Positions 36,479 through 44,780 of a stretch of DNA of 64,000 nucleotides are shown here, one piece after another. A model generated the notes under the pieces. It made no database searches. It worked only from the letters and a program-made list of their open reading frames with translations, and was not told the origin of the DNA. Position numbers and translations under genes: made by a program. Where the stretch lies: assembly GCA_022842785.1 (NCBI GenBank), contig JALHOW010000006.1, positions 62,001 to 126,000 on the forward strand, read 5' to 3'. Within the stretch, counting starts at the first letter, position 1; each line of letters starts with the position of its first letter. This DNA is from Hyphomicrobiaceae bacterium (GTDB taxonomy: Bacteria > Pseudomonadota > Alphaproteobacteria > Rhizobiales > Hyphomicrobiaceae).

Positions 36479-38073
36479 CCTTTCTTGACGTTCCAGAAGA
36501 ACGGCAGCGGACCGCCAACGACGCCGCTAATGTTGCTGCGCCAGGCCTGGAAGCCTTTGTAGAAGCCGGTCGGGATATAGACGACGTCGTCCATGGCCGC
36601 TTTATTTATGCGGGCCATGGCGGACTTCTCTTCATCCGCATTTTTGGCTTCGAACCAGGCTTCGATCTCTTTTTCGGTGTTGGGGCTGTTGGGCCAGCCG
36701 AACCACGCATTGTCGCCGGTCCCGCGGAGCGCGTTATAGGCGGCGGGCGTAGCGCAGTCGGCGCCTGCGTGCCACGTGTGGAACATGCCCCAGCCGCCCT
36801 GTCCCGGCGGCGACTTGGATGCACGACGCTGGCCGACCGTACCCCAGTCCGTAGCGACGAAATCCACGGTCATGCCGATCTTCTTCAGCAGGTCCGCCGT
36901 CACTTCACCCATGGCCTTGAGGGGAGCCTGATCCTGCGCCACGATGCAGGTCACGGGCTGGCCCGAATAGCCGGCTTCAGCGAGCAGCTTTTTCGCACCA
37001 TCGATACTGCGAGGGCCCTTGAGGATGTCGCCACCCTCTTCGGTGTAGAATGGCGTGCCGGGCGTGAAGAAGCTTGGCAGCAGTTGCCACAGGCTGTCGT
37101 CGCTACCGACGACGGCGCGCATGTAGTCTTCCTGGCTGAGCGCCATTTGCACGGCCTTGCGCACCTTCAGGTTATCGAAGGGCGGATGCATGTGGTTGAG
37201 GCGGAAGGATCCGACGTTGCCGAGCGGGTCGGCGATGTCGACTTTGATGTTGCGGTTGCGCTTCAGGACGGGGATGAGATCGGGGATGGGGGTCTCCCAC
37301 CAATCGATCTCGCCACTTTGGAGCGCCGCCGACGCCGTCGCGGGATCGGGCATGATCACCCACTCGAGGCGATCGATGGCAATGACCTTGCCGCCAGCGA
37401 GCCAGCTCGCCGGTTCCGAGCGCGGCACGTAATCGGCGAATTTCTCGAAGACGGCCTTCGCGCCCGGCACCCACTCCTTCTGCGCGAACTTCATCGGGCC
37501 GCTGCCGACGTACTCGGTGATCTGCTTGAACGGGTCGGTTTGCGCGATCCGCTCGGGCATGATGAAGGCGATCGGCGTGTTGTTCTTTCCGAGCGCGAAA
37601 CGCATCTTCGGGAAGGGCTTCGAGAGCACCCACTTCACGGTCTTGTCGTCGACCGCCGCCAATTCCTTCTGGATGGCCTTGATCATGAGGCCCATGGGAT
37701 CGCGAGCACACCAGCGCGTGAGCGACGCGACGACGTCCTTGGCGAGCACGGGCTCGCCCGTGTGGAACTTCAGACCCGAGCGGAGCTTGAAGGTCCAGGT
37801 GAGGCCGTCGCTCGAAACTTCGTCGCCCTCGACCATCTGGGGCTGCGCTTCGAGCTTGTCATTGACTCCGTAGAGCGTGTCCCACACGAGCATCGAGGCA
37901 TTGCGCACGACGTACTGCGTGCCCCAGATGGGATCGAAGTTCGCGAGATTGGCCTGGGGCACGAACTTGAGGGTCTTTGCGGCACCTTGCGCAATGGCCG
38001 GTGCCGCGATGCCGCCCGATGCGGCCAACGCGCCAACGCTCAGTGAGGATTTGAGAAAACTTCTGCGGTCCAT
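36475..38073 (-). CDS. ABC transporter substrate-binding protein, family 5
   Basis: Periplasmic receptor of 532 aa, first gene of the operon receptor - DppB - DppC - DppD - DppF - D-carbamoylase. A Tat signal is present (DRRSFLKSSLSVGALAASGG, arginines at 3-4, AIAQ cleavage region near 28). The fold markers are LRSGLKFHTGEPVLAKDVVASL and the C-terminal FYKGFQAWRSNISGVVGGPLPFFWNVKKG. The stop codon lies inside palindromic repeat B. The ligand is probably a carbamoylated or peptide-like nitrogen compound, inferred from the downstream hydrolase. Confidence 0.92.
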   Translation of the reverse strand: MDRRSFLKSSLSVGALAASGGIAAPAIAQGAAKTLKFVPQANLANFDPIWGTQYVVRNASMLVWDTLYGVNDKLEAQPQMVEGDEVSSDGLTWTFKLRSGLKFHTGEPVLAKDVVASLTRWCARDPMGLMIKAIQKELAAVDDKTVKWVLSKPFPKMRFALGKNNTPIAFIMPERIAQTDPFKQITEYVGSGPMKFAQKEWVPGAKAVFEKFADYVPRSEPASWLAGGKVIAIDRLEWVIMPDPATASAALQSGEIDWWETPIPDLIPVLKRNRNIKVDIADPLGNVGSFRLNHMHPPFDNLKVRKAVQMALSQEDYMRAVVGSDDSLWQLLPSFFTPGTPFYTEEGGDILKGPRSIDGAKKLLAEAGYSGQPVTCIVAQDQAPLKAMGEVTADLLKKIGMTVDFVATDWGTVGQRRASKSPPGQGGWGMFHTWHAGADCATPAAYNALRGTGDNAWFGWPNSPNTEKEIEAWFEAKNADEEKSAMARINKAAMDDVVYIPTGFYKGFQAWRSNISGVVGGPLPFFWNVKKG

Positions 38074-38280
38074 CGTTGGAACTCCCCTTGACCGAAAATC
38101 GTGGCAAGCTAGGTGTGCGGACGACAGTGCGTGAGCAAACGATAGCCCGAGATGTTCGTGCCTGCCTAATCATCATTTCGCACTGCACCATCGCCTACGG
38201 TCAAGGCGGCAAGACCGGGCATCATGCTGGATGATTGTGCAGGCATCGGTGGGACGCACTGAACAAGAGAGACATTCGAG

Positions 38281-38913
38281 ATGGCGCTGAAGATCAACGA
38301 CACCGATGTCCTGCTGGTCGTCGACATCCAGAATGACTTCTGTCCGGGCGGTAGCCTCGCCGTGCCGGCGGGCGATGAGATCGTGCTGCTCGTCAATCGT
38401 CTCGCCGCGAAATTCCAGCACGTCGTGTTGACGCAGGACTGGCATCCTGCCGGGCACAGCTCGTTTGCCTCGGTTCATCCCGGGCGGAAGCCATTCGAGG
38501 TGGTCACGTTTCCGTATGGCCCGCAGGTTCTGTGGCCCGACCATTGTGTGCAGGGGAGCGTCGGCGCCGAGTTCCATGCTGGATTGGATGTCCCTCATGC
38601 GGAGCTGATCATCCGCAAGGGCTATCGGCGCGCCGTCGATTCCTATTCGGCGTTCTTCGAGAATGACCGCAAAACGCCAACGGGCCTCGCGGGCTATCTG
38701 CGCGAGCGTGAGCTCAGTCGTGTCTTCATCGTCGGCCTCGCGCTCGATTTCTGCGTGCGCTACTCCGCAGAAGACGGGCATCGGAGCGGCTTCGAAATGG
38801 TCGTGATCGAGGAGGCAAGCCGCGGCATCGATCTCGACGGGTCGATTGACGCCGCGCGCCGTGCTTTTGTCGAGCTCTCCATTCCCGCGATGCCTATCGA
38901 CGGCATCCGCTGA
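38281..38913 (+). CDS. pncA: Nicotinamidase (isochorismatase-like cysteine hydrolase)
   Basis: Converts nicotinamide to nicotinic acid and ammonia in NAD salvage, 210 aa. The catalytic triad is Asp15 (VDIQNDF), Lys113 (IIRKG) and Cys158 (LALDFCVRYSA); the metal ligands are Asp53, His55 and His59 (DWHPAGHSSF). VLWPDHCVQGS is diagnostic for PncA within the superfamily. It stands alone between two transporter operons. The 207-base gap before it has a TTGACC at 38088 without a matching -10, so I annotate no promoter. Confidence 0.92.
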   Translation: MALKINDTDVLLVVDIQNDFCPGGSLAVPAGDEIVLLVNRLAAKFQHVVLTQDWHPAGHSSFASVHPGRKPFEVVTFPYGPQVLWPDHCVQGSVGAEFHAGLDVPHAELIIRKGYRRAVDSYSAFFENDRKTPTGLAGYLRERELSRVFIVGLALDFCVRYSAEDGHRSGFEMVVIEEASRGIDLDGSIDAARRAFVELSIPAMPIDGIR

Positions 38914-39235
38914 GAAAGCGGATCGCGTCGATGCGCATTTGGGCACGCAACCCAGCGACGCTTCGCTCCTCGCTTCGGTGCGTACCGCTGCGCGATCAGC
39001 GCTGCTCCGAGGTACTCGCGCGGGCTAATTTTCAGGCGTTTGTATGCGATTTTGTATGCAAACCTGCACATGCGAGCGAACGAAGCTGATCTCGCTTCGC
39101 GAAAGAAACGCGTGGAATAATCATTTTACATCAATTCATTGATCGAAATCGGGACGGCGTGTTCAGAGTTGGCACAAAGGTTGCTGTTAACCCTTCAGTA
39201 GCGTTTTGGGCTCGCACGCAACGAAGGGATTGCTC
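38914..39235. other. Intergenic region upstream of the sigma-54 operon
   Basis: 322 bases without a gene. From left to right it holds a GC-rich stretch, two copies of TTGTATGC near 39040-39060, an inverted repeat CGAAGC-N7-GCTTCG (39081-39099), an AT-rich segment (39119-39150) and the sigma-54 promoter at 39169-39185. The inverted repeat lies about 85 bases upstream of the -24 element, a normal distance for an activator site, but I cannot assign it to a protein. Confidence 0.5.
39169..39185 (+). promoter_or_regulatory. Sigma-54 (RpoN) -24/-12 promoter
   Basis: TTGGCACAAAGGTTGCT matches the RpoN consensus TGGCAC-N5-TTGCT, with GG at 39171-39172 and GC at 39183-39184, exactly 12 bases apart. 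Transcription should start near 39195, about 40 bases before the ATG at 39236. It heads the transporter/AtzGEH operon, in line with nitrogen-limitation control known for atz and related nitrogen-scavenging genes. Confidence 0.8.
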
Positions 39236-40855
39236 ATGAAACGTCGCACGTTCCTGAAGTCATTGTCTGCTGCCAGCGCAGCCTCCGCGCTCCCCATCCC
39301 GGCCGTCTGGTCCAGCGCCAAAGCACAAGCCCGACAGGAAACGCTGCTCGTCGTTTCGGAGAGCGGTCCCAACAACGTCGACATCCACGGAGTTGGGACG
39401 AACGTGCCCGGCTACGAGGTGTCGTGGAACTGCTACGACCGGCTCATCAGCCACGAGATGAAGACGCTGCCGAACGGCACGCAGTACTACGATCGCGACA
39501 AGTTCAAGATGGAGCTCGCGGAAGACATGAACGTCGGCGACATGTCGGCGACGTTCAAGCTGCGCAAGGACGCGAAGTTCCAGGATGGAACGCCGGTTAC
39601 GGCAAAGGATGTGAAATGGTCGCTTGATCGCGCCGTCAGCGTCGGCGGTTTCCCAACGTTCCAGATGGGCGCCGGCTCACTCACGAAGCGCGAGCAGTTC
39701 GTAGTCGTCGATGACCACACCGTGCGTGTCGACTTCATTAAGAAGGACCGCCTGACGATCCCGGATCTGGCGGTGATCGTTCCCTGCATTATCAACTCTG
39801 GTCTCGTGCAGAAGCATGCCACGGAAAAGGATCCGTGGGGGCTCGAGTACACGAAGCTCAATACGGTCGGTGGCGGCGCCTACAAGATGACGAAATGGCA
39901 GCCGGGCGCCGAAGTGATCCTCGAGCGCAACGACGACTGGAAGCTTGGTCCGCAGCCGAAGGTCCGCCGCATCATCTGGCGCATGGTACCGTCGGCCGGC
40001 AACCGTCGCGCGCTGCTCGAGCGTGGTGATGCTGACATCTCATATGAGCTGCCGAACAAGGATTTTGTCGAGCTGCGCGAGGCCGGCAAGCTTAGTATCG
40101 TCTCGACGCCGTTCTCTAACGGCTGCCAGTATATCGGCATGAACGTGACGAAGCCGCCGTTCGACAATCTCAAAGTGCGCCAGGCTGTTGCGTATGCGAT
40201 CCCCTACCAGAAGATCATGGATGCGGCGCTGTACGGGCTTGCAAAGCCGCTCTACGGCTCGGGTCTCGACAAGGTCAAGGATGCCGCTTGGCCCGTTGCA
40301 CACAACTATAACACCGACATCGCCAAGGCGAAGCAGCTCCTAGCTGAAGCCGGCTATCCGAATGGGTTTGAGACAAGCATTTCGTTCGACCTGGGCTTCG
40401 CGACGATCAATGAGCCGCTCTGCGTGCTGGTGCAGGAGAGCCTCGCACAAATCGGCATCAAGGCCGAGATCAACAAGGTCACCGGAGCCAACTGGCGCAC
40501 CGAGCTCAACAAGAAGACGATGCCGCTCTACACCAACGTGTTCTCGGGCTGGCTCGACTATCCGGAATACTTCTTCATCTGGTGCTATCACGGCCGGAAT
40601 TCGATCTTCAACACGATGGGCTATCAGTCCAAGGAGATGGACGCGTTCATCGACGGCGCTGGCGATGCTGCTACGGCCGGCAACGCGGCCGCCTACGAGA
40701 CGAATGTAAAGGGCTTCCTCGATCTCGCTTTCACCGACATTCCCCGCATCCCGATTTTCCAGCCACTCTCCAACGTCGCGATGCAGAAGAACGTGTCGGG
40801 TTACCAGTACTGGTTCCACCGTCGCCTCGACTATCGCTCGCTCGTGAAGGGATAA
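39236..40855 (+). CDS. ABC transporter substrate-binding protein, family 5
   Basis: Periplasmic receptor of 539 aa and first gene of the operon running to 47270. Tat signal KRRTFLKSLSAASAASALPIPAVW with cleavage near AKAQA (about residue 31). LRKDAKFQDGTPVTAKDVKWSLDRAVS is the family block. ATG 39236 follows AAGGGA at a good distance; a frame from 39206 would start in the untranslated leader. Clustering with AtzG/E/H suggests a ureide-, amide- or carboxybiuret-like ligand. Confidence 0.92.
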   Translation: MKRRTFLKSLSAASAASALPIPAVWSSAKAQARQETLLVVSESGPNNVDIHGVGTNVPGYEVSWNCYDRLISHEMKTLPNGTQYYDRDKFKMELAEDMNVGDMSATFKLRKDAKFQDGTPVTAKDVKWSLDRAVSVGGFPTFQMGAGSLTKREQFVVVDDHTVRVDFIKKDRLTIPDLAVIVPCIINSGLVQKHATEKDPWGLEYTKLNTVGGGAYKMTKWQPGAEVILERNDDWKLGPQPKVRRIIWRMVPSAGNRRALLERGDADISYELPNKDFVELREAGKLSIVSTPFSNGCQYIGMNVTKPPFDNLKVRQAVAYAIPYQKIMDAALYGLAKPLYGSGLDKVKDAAWPVAHNYNTDIAKAKQLLAEAGYPNGFETSISFDLGFATINEPLCVLVQESLAQIGIKAEINKVTGANWRTELNKKTMPLYTNVFSGWLDYPEYFFIWCYHGRNSIFNTMGYQSKEMDAFIDGAGDAATAGNAAAYETNVKGFLDLAFTDIPRIPIFQPLSNVAMQKNVSGYQYWFHRRLDYRSLVKG

Positions 40856-40888
40856 GTCTCCGTCACGACCTCGAAGAGGAGGTGGGCT

Positions 40889-41902
40889 ATGCTGAGAATG
40901 GTTCTGAAGCGCCTCATGCTCGCGATTCCGAGCCTGATCGGTGTCGTGATCGTGACTTTTCTGCTGACGCGTGCGCTCCCGGGTGATCCCGCAGCGTACT
41001 TCGCCGGCCCGGCGGCAACGGAAGAAGCTGTTGCCCAGATCAGAAAGCAGCTCGGACTGGATCAGCCCTTACCGCAGCAGTTCGTGCGGTACGTCAGTGA
41101 TCTCTCTCGTGGTGATATGGGCGTGGCGCTGACGACCGGACAGCCGGTTGCCGCGGAGATCATGTCGCGGTTGCCGGCTTCGGCGGAGCTTACTCTGCTC
41201 GGGCTGATCGTGTCGGTCCTCATCGCAGTGCCGCTCGGCATTCTGGCCGCGACAAGCCCGGGGTCGATGATCGATCATACATGCCGTATTGTCACAACGG
41301 CCGGCGTGTCGCTGCCGGTCTTCTTCACGGGCCTGGTTTTGGTCTACTTCTTTTACTATCAGCTCGGGGTCGCGCCGGCACCCCTCGGGCGCCTCGATGT
41401 CTATTTCAGTGCACCGCCGCAGATCACCGGCTTCTATCTGATCGACAGTCTCATCGCGCGTGATGGTGAGACGTTCGTCGCGAGCCTGAAGCAGCTCATT
41501 CTACCTGCTGCAACCCTGGCGATTTTTGCGCTGGCGCCCATCGCACGTATGACGCGCGCGTCGATGCTGGCCGTGCTCGGCTCCGAGTTCGTGCGTACGG
41601 CGCGCGCGAGTGGCCTCTCGCCCGGCACGGTGATCGTCACGTATGCCTTTCGCAACGCCATGCTGCCGGTCATCACGACGCTCGGTATGGTCTTCTCCTT
41701 CCTGCTCGGTGCAAACGTGCTGGTCGAGAAGGTGTTCGCCTGGCCCGGCATTGGCTCGTATGCAGTAGAGGCGCTCATCGCGTCCGACTTCGCGCCGGTG
41801 CAAGGTTTCGTGCTCACCATGGCGGTGATGTACGTCATGCTCAATCTTCTGATCGATGTTCTTTACGGACTGATCGATCCGCGCGTGAGGATCGAGGCAT
41901 GA
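40889..41902 (+). CDS. Dipeptide-type ABC transporter permease (DppB type)
   Basis: Permease of 337 aa. TRALPGDPAAYFAGPAATEEAV, the LGLDQPLPQQFVRYVSDLSRGDMG block and the coupling loop TARASGLSPGTVIVTYAFRNAMLPVIT place it in the DppB family. AGGAGG lies close upstream of ATG 40889. A small ACCTC/GAGGT hairpin covers that ribosome site. Overlaps the next permease as ATGA. Confidence 0.92.
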   Translation: MLRMVLKRLMLAIPSLIGVVIVTFLLTRALPGDPAAYFAGPAATEEAVAQIRKQLGLDQPLPQQFVRYVSDLSRGDMGVALTTGQPVAAEIMSRLPASAELTLLGLIVSVLIAVPLGILAATSPGSMIDHTCRIVTTAGVSLPVFFTGLVLVYFFYYQLGVAPAPLGRLDVYFSAPPQITGFYLIDSLIARDGETFVASLKQLILPAATLAIFALAPIARMTRASMLAVLGSEFVRTARASGLSPGTVIVTYAFRNAMLPVITTLGMVFSFLLGANVLVEKVFAWPGIGSYAVEALIASDFAPVQGFVLTMAVMYVMLNLLIDVLYGLIDPRVRIEA

Positions 41903-42786
41903 GCGACGCGACCGCCACTCCCGCCGCGCCGACGCACGGCATTGGTGCCATCCTGCGACATGCGCAGTACGTGATCGGCGAGAACAAGGTCACAGGCTTT
42001 GCTTTCGGGCTTTTCCTGCTGATCGTTCTGGCTGCACTCATCGGGCCGTATATCGTGCCGCACGATCCGCTTGCGAGCAACACGTCGGCGGCCTTGCAGG
42101 GACCATCGGCAAAGTACTGGTTCGGCACGGATCAGCTCGGCCGCGATGTCTTCAGTCGCGTGATCGTTGCGACGCGGCTCGATTTTGCGATTGCGATCTT
42201 CTCGGTTGCCCTGGTCTTTCTCATGGGCGGCCTCGCGGGCGTGGCCGCAGGATTCTTCGGCGGCTGGACGGATCGCATCGTCAGCCGGATTGCCGACACG
42301 ATCATGGCCTTTCCGCTGTTCGTTCTCGCCATGGGCATCGTCGCGGCGCTCGGCAATACCGTCGAGAACATCATACTCGCGACGGCCATCGTGAACTTCC
42401 CGCTCTACGCGCGTATTGCCCGCGCCGAGGCGAACGTGCGGCGCGAGGCGGGCTTCGTGCAGGCCGCGCGTCTCTCCGGCAATGGCGAATTCCGCATTCT
42501 GCTCGGGCATATCCTGCCGAACATCATGCCCATCATGGTCGTGCAGATGTCGCTGACCATGGGCTACGCAATCCTCAACGCCGCCGGTCTCTCGTTCATC
42601 GGTCTCGGCGTGCGGCCGCCGACACCCGAGTGGGGCATCATGGTGGCCGAGGGGGCTGCGTTCATGGTTTCTGGCGAGTGGTGGATCGCCTTCTTTCCGG
42701 GCCTCGCGCTCATGCTCGCGGTCTTCTGCTTCAATCTGCTCGGTGACGGTCTGCGCGACATCATCGATCCGCAGCGGCGTACGTGA
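41899..42786 (+). CDS. Dipeptide-type ABC transporter permease (DppC type)
   Basis: Permease of 295 aa with about six helices. YWFGTDQLGRDVFSRVIVATRLDFAIAI and the coupling loop AARLSGNGEFRILLGHILPNIMPIM are DppC features; it ends DGLRDIIDPQRRT. Its ATG overlaps the preceding stop by four bases. It partners the DppB permease at 40889. Confidence 0.92.
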   Translation: MSDATATPAAPTHGIGAILRHAQYVIGENKVTGFAFGLFLLIVLAALIGPYIVPHDPLASNTSAALQGPSAKYWFGTDQLGRDVFSRVIVATRLDFAIAIFSVALVFLMGGLAGVAAGFFGGWTDRIVSRIADTIMAFPLFVLAMGIVAALGNTVENIILATAIVNFPLYARIARAEANVRREAGFVQAARLSGNGEFRILLGHILPNIMPIMVVQMSLTMGYAILNAAGLSFIGLGVRPPTPEWGIMVAEGAAFMVSGEWWIAFFPGLALMLAVFCFNLLGDGLRDIIDPQRRT

Positions 42787-42796
42787 GGGACACGCC

Positions 42797-44569
42797 ATGA
42801 CAGCAGCAATTCCAAATGCACCGGCAGAAGTCCCGCTTCTCGATGTGCGCGATCTCACGGTCGAGTTCTCGACACGGCGCGGGGCGGTGCAGGCGGTCAA
42901 GCACGTCGACGTGACGGTCGGCAAGGGAGAGACTGTCGCGATCGTTGGGGAATCCGGCTCCGGAAAATCGGTGACATCCTACGCAGTCATGCGCATTCTC
43001 GATCGCGCTGGGCGCATCGCCGATGGAACGATCACCTTCGGCGGCGTAGATGTCGGCAAGGCCGGGGAACGGGAGATGCGCGATCTCCGGGGGCGGGAGA
43101 TTTCGATGATCTTCCAGAACCCGCGCGCCGCTCTGAACCCCATCCGCAAAGTCGGGCATCAGATCGAGGATGTGCTGCGCCAGCACGCGCAGGCGGGATC
43201 GGATGACTCCAAGGCCAAGGCGATCGCGATCCTCGAGCAGGTTCGCATTGCTCGGCCCGATGAGCGCTATCATGCCTTTCCCTTCGAACTTTCGGGCGGC
43301 ATGTGCCAGCGCGTCGTCATTGCGCTCGCGCTTGCGTGCCGTCCGCAGCTCCTGATTGCCGACGAGCCGACGACCGGGCTTGACGTGACGACACAGAAGA
43401 CGGTCATGGATCTCGTCGTCGAACTCACGCGACAGCGCGGCATGTCGACAATCCTCATCACGCACGACCTCGGACTTGCAGCAGCCTACTGCGACCGTGT
43501 CGTGGTCATGGAGAAGGGCCGCGTCGTAGAGACAGCCAATTCTCACGCGATATTTTCAGCACCTAATCATCCTTATACTCGCAAGCTCGTGCGGGCGACG
43601 CCGCGCCTCGGCGTGACACTTTCCGATCTCCTGCCTGAGGAAGAGGGCGTCGCGCGCAAAGCCTCCCGCGCGAGCAACGGCGCGAACGGTGCGAATGGCG
43701 CCGGGCACGCATCCTCGGATGAGCAGCCGCTGCTCGTCGTCGAGGGGCTCGTCAAGGAATACCCACGCAAGGACACCGGTGGCGGTTCGCTGAAATCGCT
43801 GTTCAAGCGGAACGGCGCTGCCACCGCGCCGGAGGGGCCACCGCCGGTTTTTCGCGCCGTAGATGGCATCAGCTTCAGCGTGCGTCGCGGGGAGAGCGTC
43901 GGGCTCGTCGGCGAGTCCGGTTGCGGCAAGTCCACGACCTCGACCATGGTCATGCGGCTCATCGATAAGACGGGCGGGCAGATCCTCTTCGACGGCGAGG
44001 ACATCGGCGCCATACCGGCACGCCAGTTCGCGCGTCTTCCCCTTAGGAAGCGCATTCAGATGGTGTTCCAGGATCCGACAGAAAGCCTCAACCCGCGCTT
44101 TACAGCGGTGCGTGCGATAGCTGATCCGATCCTGCGCATGGGCGAGTCGATGAGCGCCAAAGCCGTACGGGCGCGCTGCGAGGAGCTGGCGACGCAGGTT
44201 GGCTTGCCGCTCGAATTTCTCGATCGATTTCCGCACCAGCTATCCGGCGGACAGAAAGCCCGCGTCGGGATTGCGCGCGCCATTGCTTTGAAACCCGATC
44301 TCGTCATCCTCGACGAACCGACGGCGGCGCTCGACGTTTCGGTGCAGGCCGTTGTGTTGAACCTGCTTCAGGACCTCAAGGAGCAGCTCGGCATGAGCTA
44401 TCTCTTCGTGTCGCACGACCTCAATGTGGTACGCTTGCTCTGCGATCGTGTGATCGTGATGCAGGCCGGACGCATCGTCGAGGAGGGGCCGACCGAGAAG
44501 GTGTTGGGAGCGCCGGCAGCCGCATACACGCGCGAGCTGCTGTCCGCCATCCCGCATCCGCCGCTGTAG
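42797..44569 (+). CDS. Fused dipeptide-type ABC ATPase (DppD-DppF in one chain)
   Basis: A 590-residue protein with two nucleotide-binding domains, so one gene replaces the usual dppD and dppF. Domain 1: Walker A GESGSGKSV (51-59), signature LSGGMCQRVVIALAL, Walker [13 protein letters not shown]. Domain 2: Walker [10 protein letters not shown], signature LSGGQKARVGIARAI, Walker B LVILDEPTAALD. The linker (about 280-345) is rich in Ala, Asn and Gly. ATG 42797 has GAGGGA seven bases upstream; an earlier in-frame start at 42743 lies inside the permease gene. Confidence 0.93.
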   Translation: MTAAIPNAPAEVPLLDVRDLTVEFSTRRGAVQAVKHVDVTVGKGETVAIVGESGSGKSVTSYAVMRILDRAGRIADGTITFGGVDVGKAGEREMRDLRGREISMIFQNPRAALNPIRKVGHQIEDVLRQHAQAGSDDSKAKAIAILEQVRIARPDERYHAFPFELSGGMCQRVVIALALACRPQLLIADEPTTGLDVTTQKTVMDLVVELTRQRGMSTILITHDLGLAAAYCDRVVVMEKGRVVETANSHAIFSAPNHPYTRKLVRATPRLGVTLSDLLPEEEGVARKASRASNGANGANGAGHASSDEQPLLVVEGLVKEYPRKDTGGGSLKSLFKRNGAATAPEGPPPVFRAVDGISFSVRRGESVGLVGESGCGKSTTSTMVMRLIDKTGGQILFDGEDIGAIPARQFARLPLRKRIQMVFQDPTESLNPRFTAVRAIADPILRMGESMSAKAVRARCEELATQVGLPLEFLDRFPHQLSGGQKARVGIARAIALKPDLVILDEPTAALDVSVQAVVLNLLQDLKEQLGMSYLFVSHDLNVVRLLCDRVIVMQAGRIVEEGPTEKVLGAPAAAYTRELLSAIPHPPL

Positions 44570-44585
44570 TCGACGGGAGATTCGC

Positions 44586-44777
44586 ATGAGCGAAATCGAT
44601 AACCAGGCCCTCGAGGTTTACATAAGGACCGCAGCAACGGCGCTCGGCATTCCGCTCGAGGAGGCCTGGATACCGTCCATACGTACAAATCTCGCGATCT
44701 CCCTTCGGCTCGCGGCGACAGTCGCAGAGTTCGAGCTGCCAGATGAGAGCGAACCGGCACCCGTGTTCGAGGCCTGA
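44586..44777 (+). CDS. atzG: AtzG-like small subunit (DUF4089)
   Basis: A 63-residue protein whose composition and position (immediately before an AtzE-type amidase, three bases apart) match AtzG, the small partner that forms a stable complex with AtzE in cyanuric-acid degradation. The core LGIPLEEAWIPSIRTNLAISLRLAATVAEFELPDESEPAPVF is typical of the family: two helices and an acidic, Pro-containing tail. GGGAG precedes ATG 44586. In other bacteria AtzG-like proteins also pair with amidases of different substrate. Confidence 0.82.
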   Translation: MSEIDNQALEVYIRTAATALGIPLEEAWIPSIRTNLAISLRLAATVAEFELPDESEPAPVFEA

Positions 44778-44780
44778 GAC

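Noticed and set aside
38088-38116. Sigma-70 promoter for pncA
   Set aside because: TTGACC is present but no acceptable -10 lies at 16-18 bases.
38281-38913. Biuret hydrolase as identity of the cysteine hydrolase next to the AtzGEH operon
   Set aside because: The DWHPAGHSSF metal motif and VLWPDHCVQGS are those of nicotinamidase; biuret hydrolases lack this metal site.
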